The position numbers and the translations under genes are program-made. The notes below the pieces were generated by a model that did not search any database, was not told the DNA's origin, and was given only the letters and a program-made list of their open reading frames with translations. Below are positions 6,093 through 7,348 of a DNA stretch of 7,348 bases, in pieces. The number at the start of each line of letters is the position of its first letter. Within the stretch, counting starts at the first letter, position 1. This DNA is from Lentisphaerota bacterium (GTDB taxonomy: Bacteria; Verrucomicrobiota; Kiritimatiellia; UBA8416; JAFGIZ01): assembly GCA_016929365.1 (NCBI GenBank), contig JAFGIZ010000062.1:1-7348 (forward strand). The letters are read 5' to 3'.

Positions 6093-7348
6093 CCGCCCTT
6101 CGGATCATAACCTGTCTCTCCTGTTTGCCCATCCTGGCCGCTGCGGCTTCCCTGGATGTCGCGGCCAACCGCGCAGACATCTACCTCGGCGAATCCGTCC
6201 TCCTCACCGTAAAGGTGTCGAACGGAAAAACCCACGACACGCCGGACCTGTCCGCCTTGCAGGACTGCGACGTCGAGGCGCTCGGAAGCCGCGGGGAAAG
6301 CCGCTCCAGCCTCTCGTTCGTCAACGGGCAATGGAAACGCACCACCTTCTCGGGCCGCATCTACACCTACCGCCTGACCCCCCGCAAGCCGGGTGTGTTC
6401 CGCGCCGGCCCGATCACCGTCTCCGCGGACGGCGGGGCACTGCGCGATCCCGGCCCGCGGATCCGCGTCGCGGGTATCGAACAGCAGGACCGCGTGCGCG
6501 TCCGGCTCGACGCCTCGCGGGACACCGTTCTGGTGGACGAGCCGTTCGAGATCGTGCTTTCCGTCGCCATCCGTAACATGCCGCCGCCGCACGACGCCGC
6601 GGACCCGCTCAACCCCGAAGACCCGCCTCTCTTGAGCGCCGACTACCTTGACGCGGCGGCGATCGAGGGCCTGGAAACACCCGACGTGCGCGCTATCCTG
6701 CAGGAACGCCTCGTCTCGGACCGCCGGACCGCCGGCTTCGCTCTGAACAACTACACGGTCCGGCCCGATCCGTTCGACATGCGCTCGATGTTCGACTTCG
6801 ACGCCCTCATGCAGCCCCGCGCCGCCCGCTTCCGCTTCGACCGCCGCTCCGACGAGATCGACGGCAACCCCTGCTACGTGTATACGCTGCGCCTCGCCTA
6901 CGTGCCCAAGGAGGAAGGCAGTTACACCTTCGGGCCGGCGCTCTTCAAAGGGCCGGTGCTGACCGGCATCGAGGCCGGGCAACCGGACCTGCGGCGGATC
7001 TTCGCCGTCGGCCCCGCCTGCACCGTCCGCGTCGTCCCGCCGCCCGAGGCCGGCCGCCCGGCTTCCTACATCGGCGCCATCGGCACCGCGCTCGATGTCG
7101 CAGCGTCCCTGGACGCGCAAACCTGCAGCGTCGGCGACCCGCTGACCCTGACCCTCTCCCTTGGGGGCGATATCAGCCTCGACAACATCGAGCCGCCGGC
7201 GCTGACCGCCCAGACCAACCTGGTCACGAACTTCCGCATTTACGACGACAGCGTCAGGCCCGAACGGGAACCGGGACAGCGCCGTTACCGCTACACCGTC
7301 CGCCCCACCCGCGCCGGAACCCTGGAATTCCCGCCGGTCGAGATCGCG
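6089..7348 (+). CDS. batD: BatD-like beta-rich exported protein, 5' part, GTG start
   Basis: An open frame of exactly 420 codons runs from GTG 6089 to the window edge with no stop; the C-terminus is missing. GTG overlaps the batC stop as GTGA, matching the 4-bp overlaps elsewhere in the operon, and is followed by a credible signal peptide (ALRIITCLSCLPILAAAAS, residues 3-21). No in-frame ATG occurs near the start; the ribosome binding site is weak (GGGA at 6082-6085, 3 bases away). The first beta domain (about 22-130) has the BatD opening 'DVAANRADIYLGESVLLTVK'. A second starts near 136 (VRVRLDASRDTVLVDEPFEI), holds a long aromatic/acidic insert (about 164-248) and ends with 'EEGSYTFGPALFKGP'. 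A third starts near 336 (DVAASLDAQTCSVGDPLTLT). BatD proteins (oxygen-tolerance family) are periplasmic with a C-terminal membrane anchor, which would lie beyond this window. Confidence 0.88.
   Translation, partial: MTALRIITCLSCLPILAAAASLDVAANRADIYLGESVLLTVKVSNGKTHDTPDLSALQDCDVEALGSRGESRSSLSFVNGQWKRTTFSGRIYTYRLTPRKPGVFRAGPITVSADGGALRDPGPRIRVAGIEQQDRVRVRLDASRDTVLVDEPFEIVLSVAIRNMPPPHDAADPLNPEDPPLLSADYLDAAAIEGLETPDVRAILQERLVSDRRTAGFALNNYTVRPDPFDMRSMFDFDALMQPRAARFRFDRRSDEIDGNPCYVYTLRLAYVPKEEGSYTFGPALFKGPVLTGIEAGQPDLRRIFAVGPACTVRVVPPPEAGRPASYIGAIGTALDVAASLDAQTCSVGDPLTLTLSLGGDISLDNIEPPALTAQTNLVTNFRIYDDSVRPEREPGQRRYRYTVRPTRAGTLEFPPVEIA

Noticed and set aside
5774..7120. 448-codon open frame on the - strand opposite batC/batD
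   Set aside because: Antisense shadow of high-GC coding DNA; the + strand carries the recognisable BatD and BatC proteins.
1..7348. Search for mobile elements, tRNA/rRNA, CRISPR or defence-type genes
   Set aside because: No transposase, integrase, terminal inverted repeats, regularly spaced repeats or RNA gene signatures were seen; MoxR/VWA pairs appear in some defence-like ternary systems, but the full Bat gene order here argues against that.

Overview
The window holds a contiguous seven-gene block, all on the + strand, with the classic order of a MoxR ATPase / VWA / Bat (Bacteroides aerotolerance) locus: 3' end of moxR, a DUF58 protein, a membrane protein with a BatD-like periplasmic part and a DUF4381-like cytosolic part, batA, batB, the TPR protein batC, and the 5' part of batD. 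Base composition is high in G+C throughout, codon choice looks uniform from gene to gene, and nothing points to recent transfer, mobile elements, tRNA/rRNA or CRISPR.

The organism is a high-GC Gram-negative bacterium: four products have signal peptides or membrane anchors placing domains in a periplasm. The gene order and the Ala/Pro/Thr-Asn linkers in BatC suggest the PVC group (Verrucomicrobiota/Kiritimatiellota-like), but this is a style-based inference and not a demonstrated placement.

Layout: moxR C-terminus (1-218); a 78-bp GC-rich gap (219-296), the only real intergenic space; DUF58 (297-1193); DUF4381/BatD-like (1190-2221); batA (2214-3260); batB (3271-4368); batC (4365-6092); batD with a GTG start (6089 to the window end, incomplete). 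From 1190 on, genes overlap by 4-8 bp or are 10 bp apart, so this is almost certainly one translationally coupled operon. Its promoter must lie upstream of the window and its end downstream.

How the parts fit: MoxR is a AAA+ ATPase thought to act as a chaperone on VWA proteins. DUF58, BatA and BatB each carry a VWA-type fold with a visible D-x-S-x-S metal site. BatA and BatB have N-terminal and C-terminal membrane segments with the VWA domain between. BatC (TPR) and BatD (beta-rich) would work on the periplasmic side. The exact biochemical task of Bat systems is not settled; envelope or stress roles have been proposed.

I do not see a previously undescribed system. The points worth a second look are small: moxR and DUF58 share one open frame broken by a single TAG; a 45-bp tandem duplication with strong hairpins just after the BatC signal peptide; a Q/E/P-rich tract before a conserved-looking BatC tail; an unusually long BatC; and a second, shorter BatD-like protein in the same operon.
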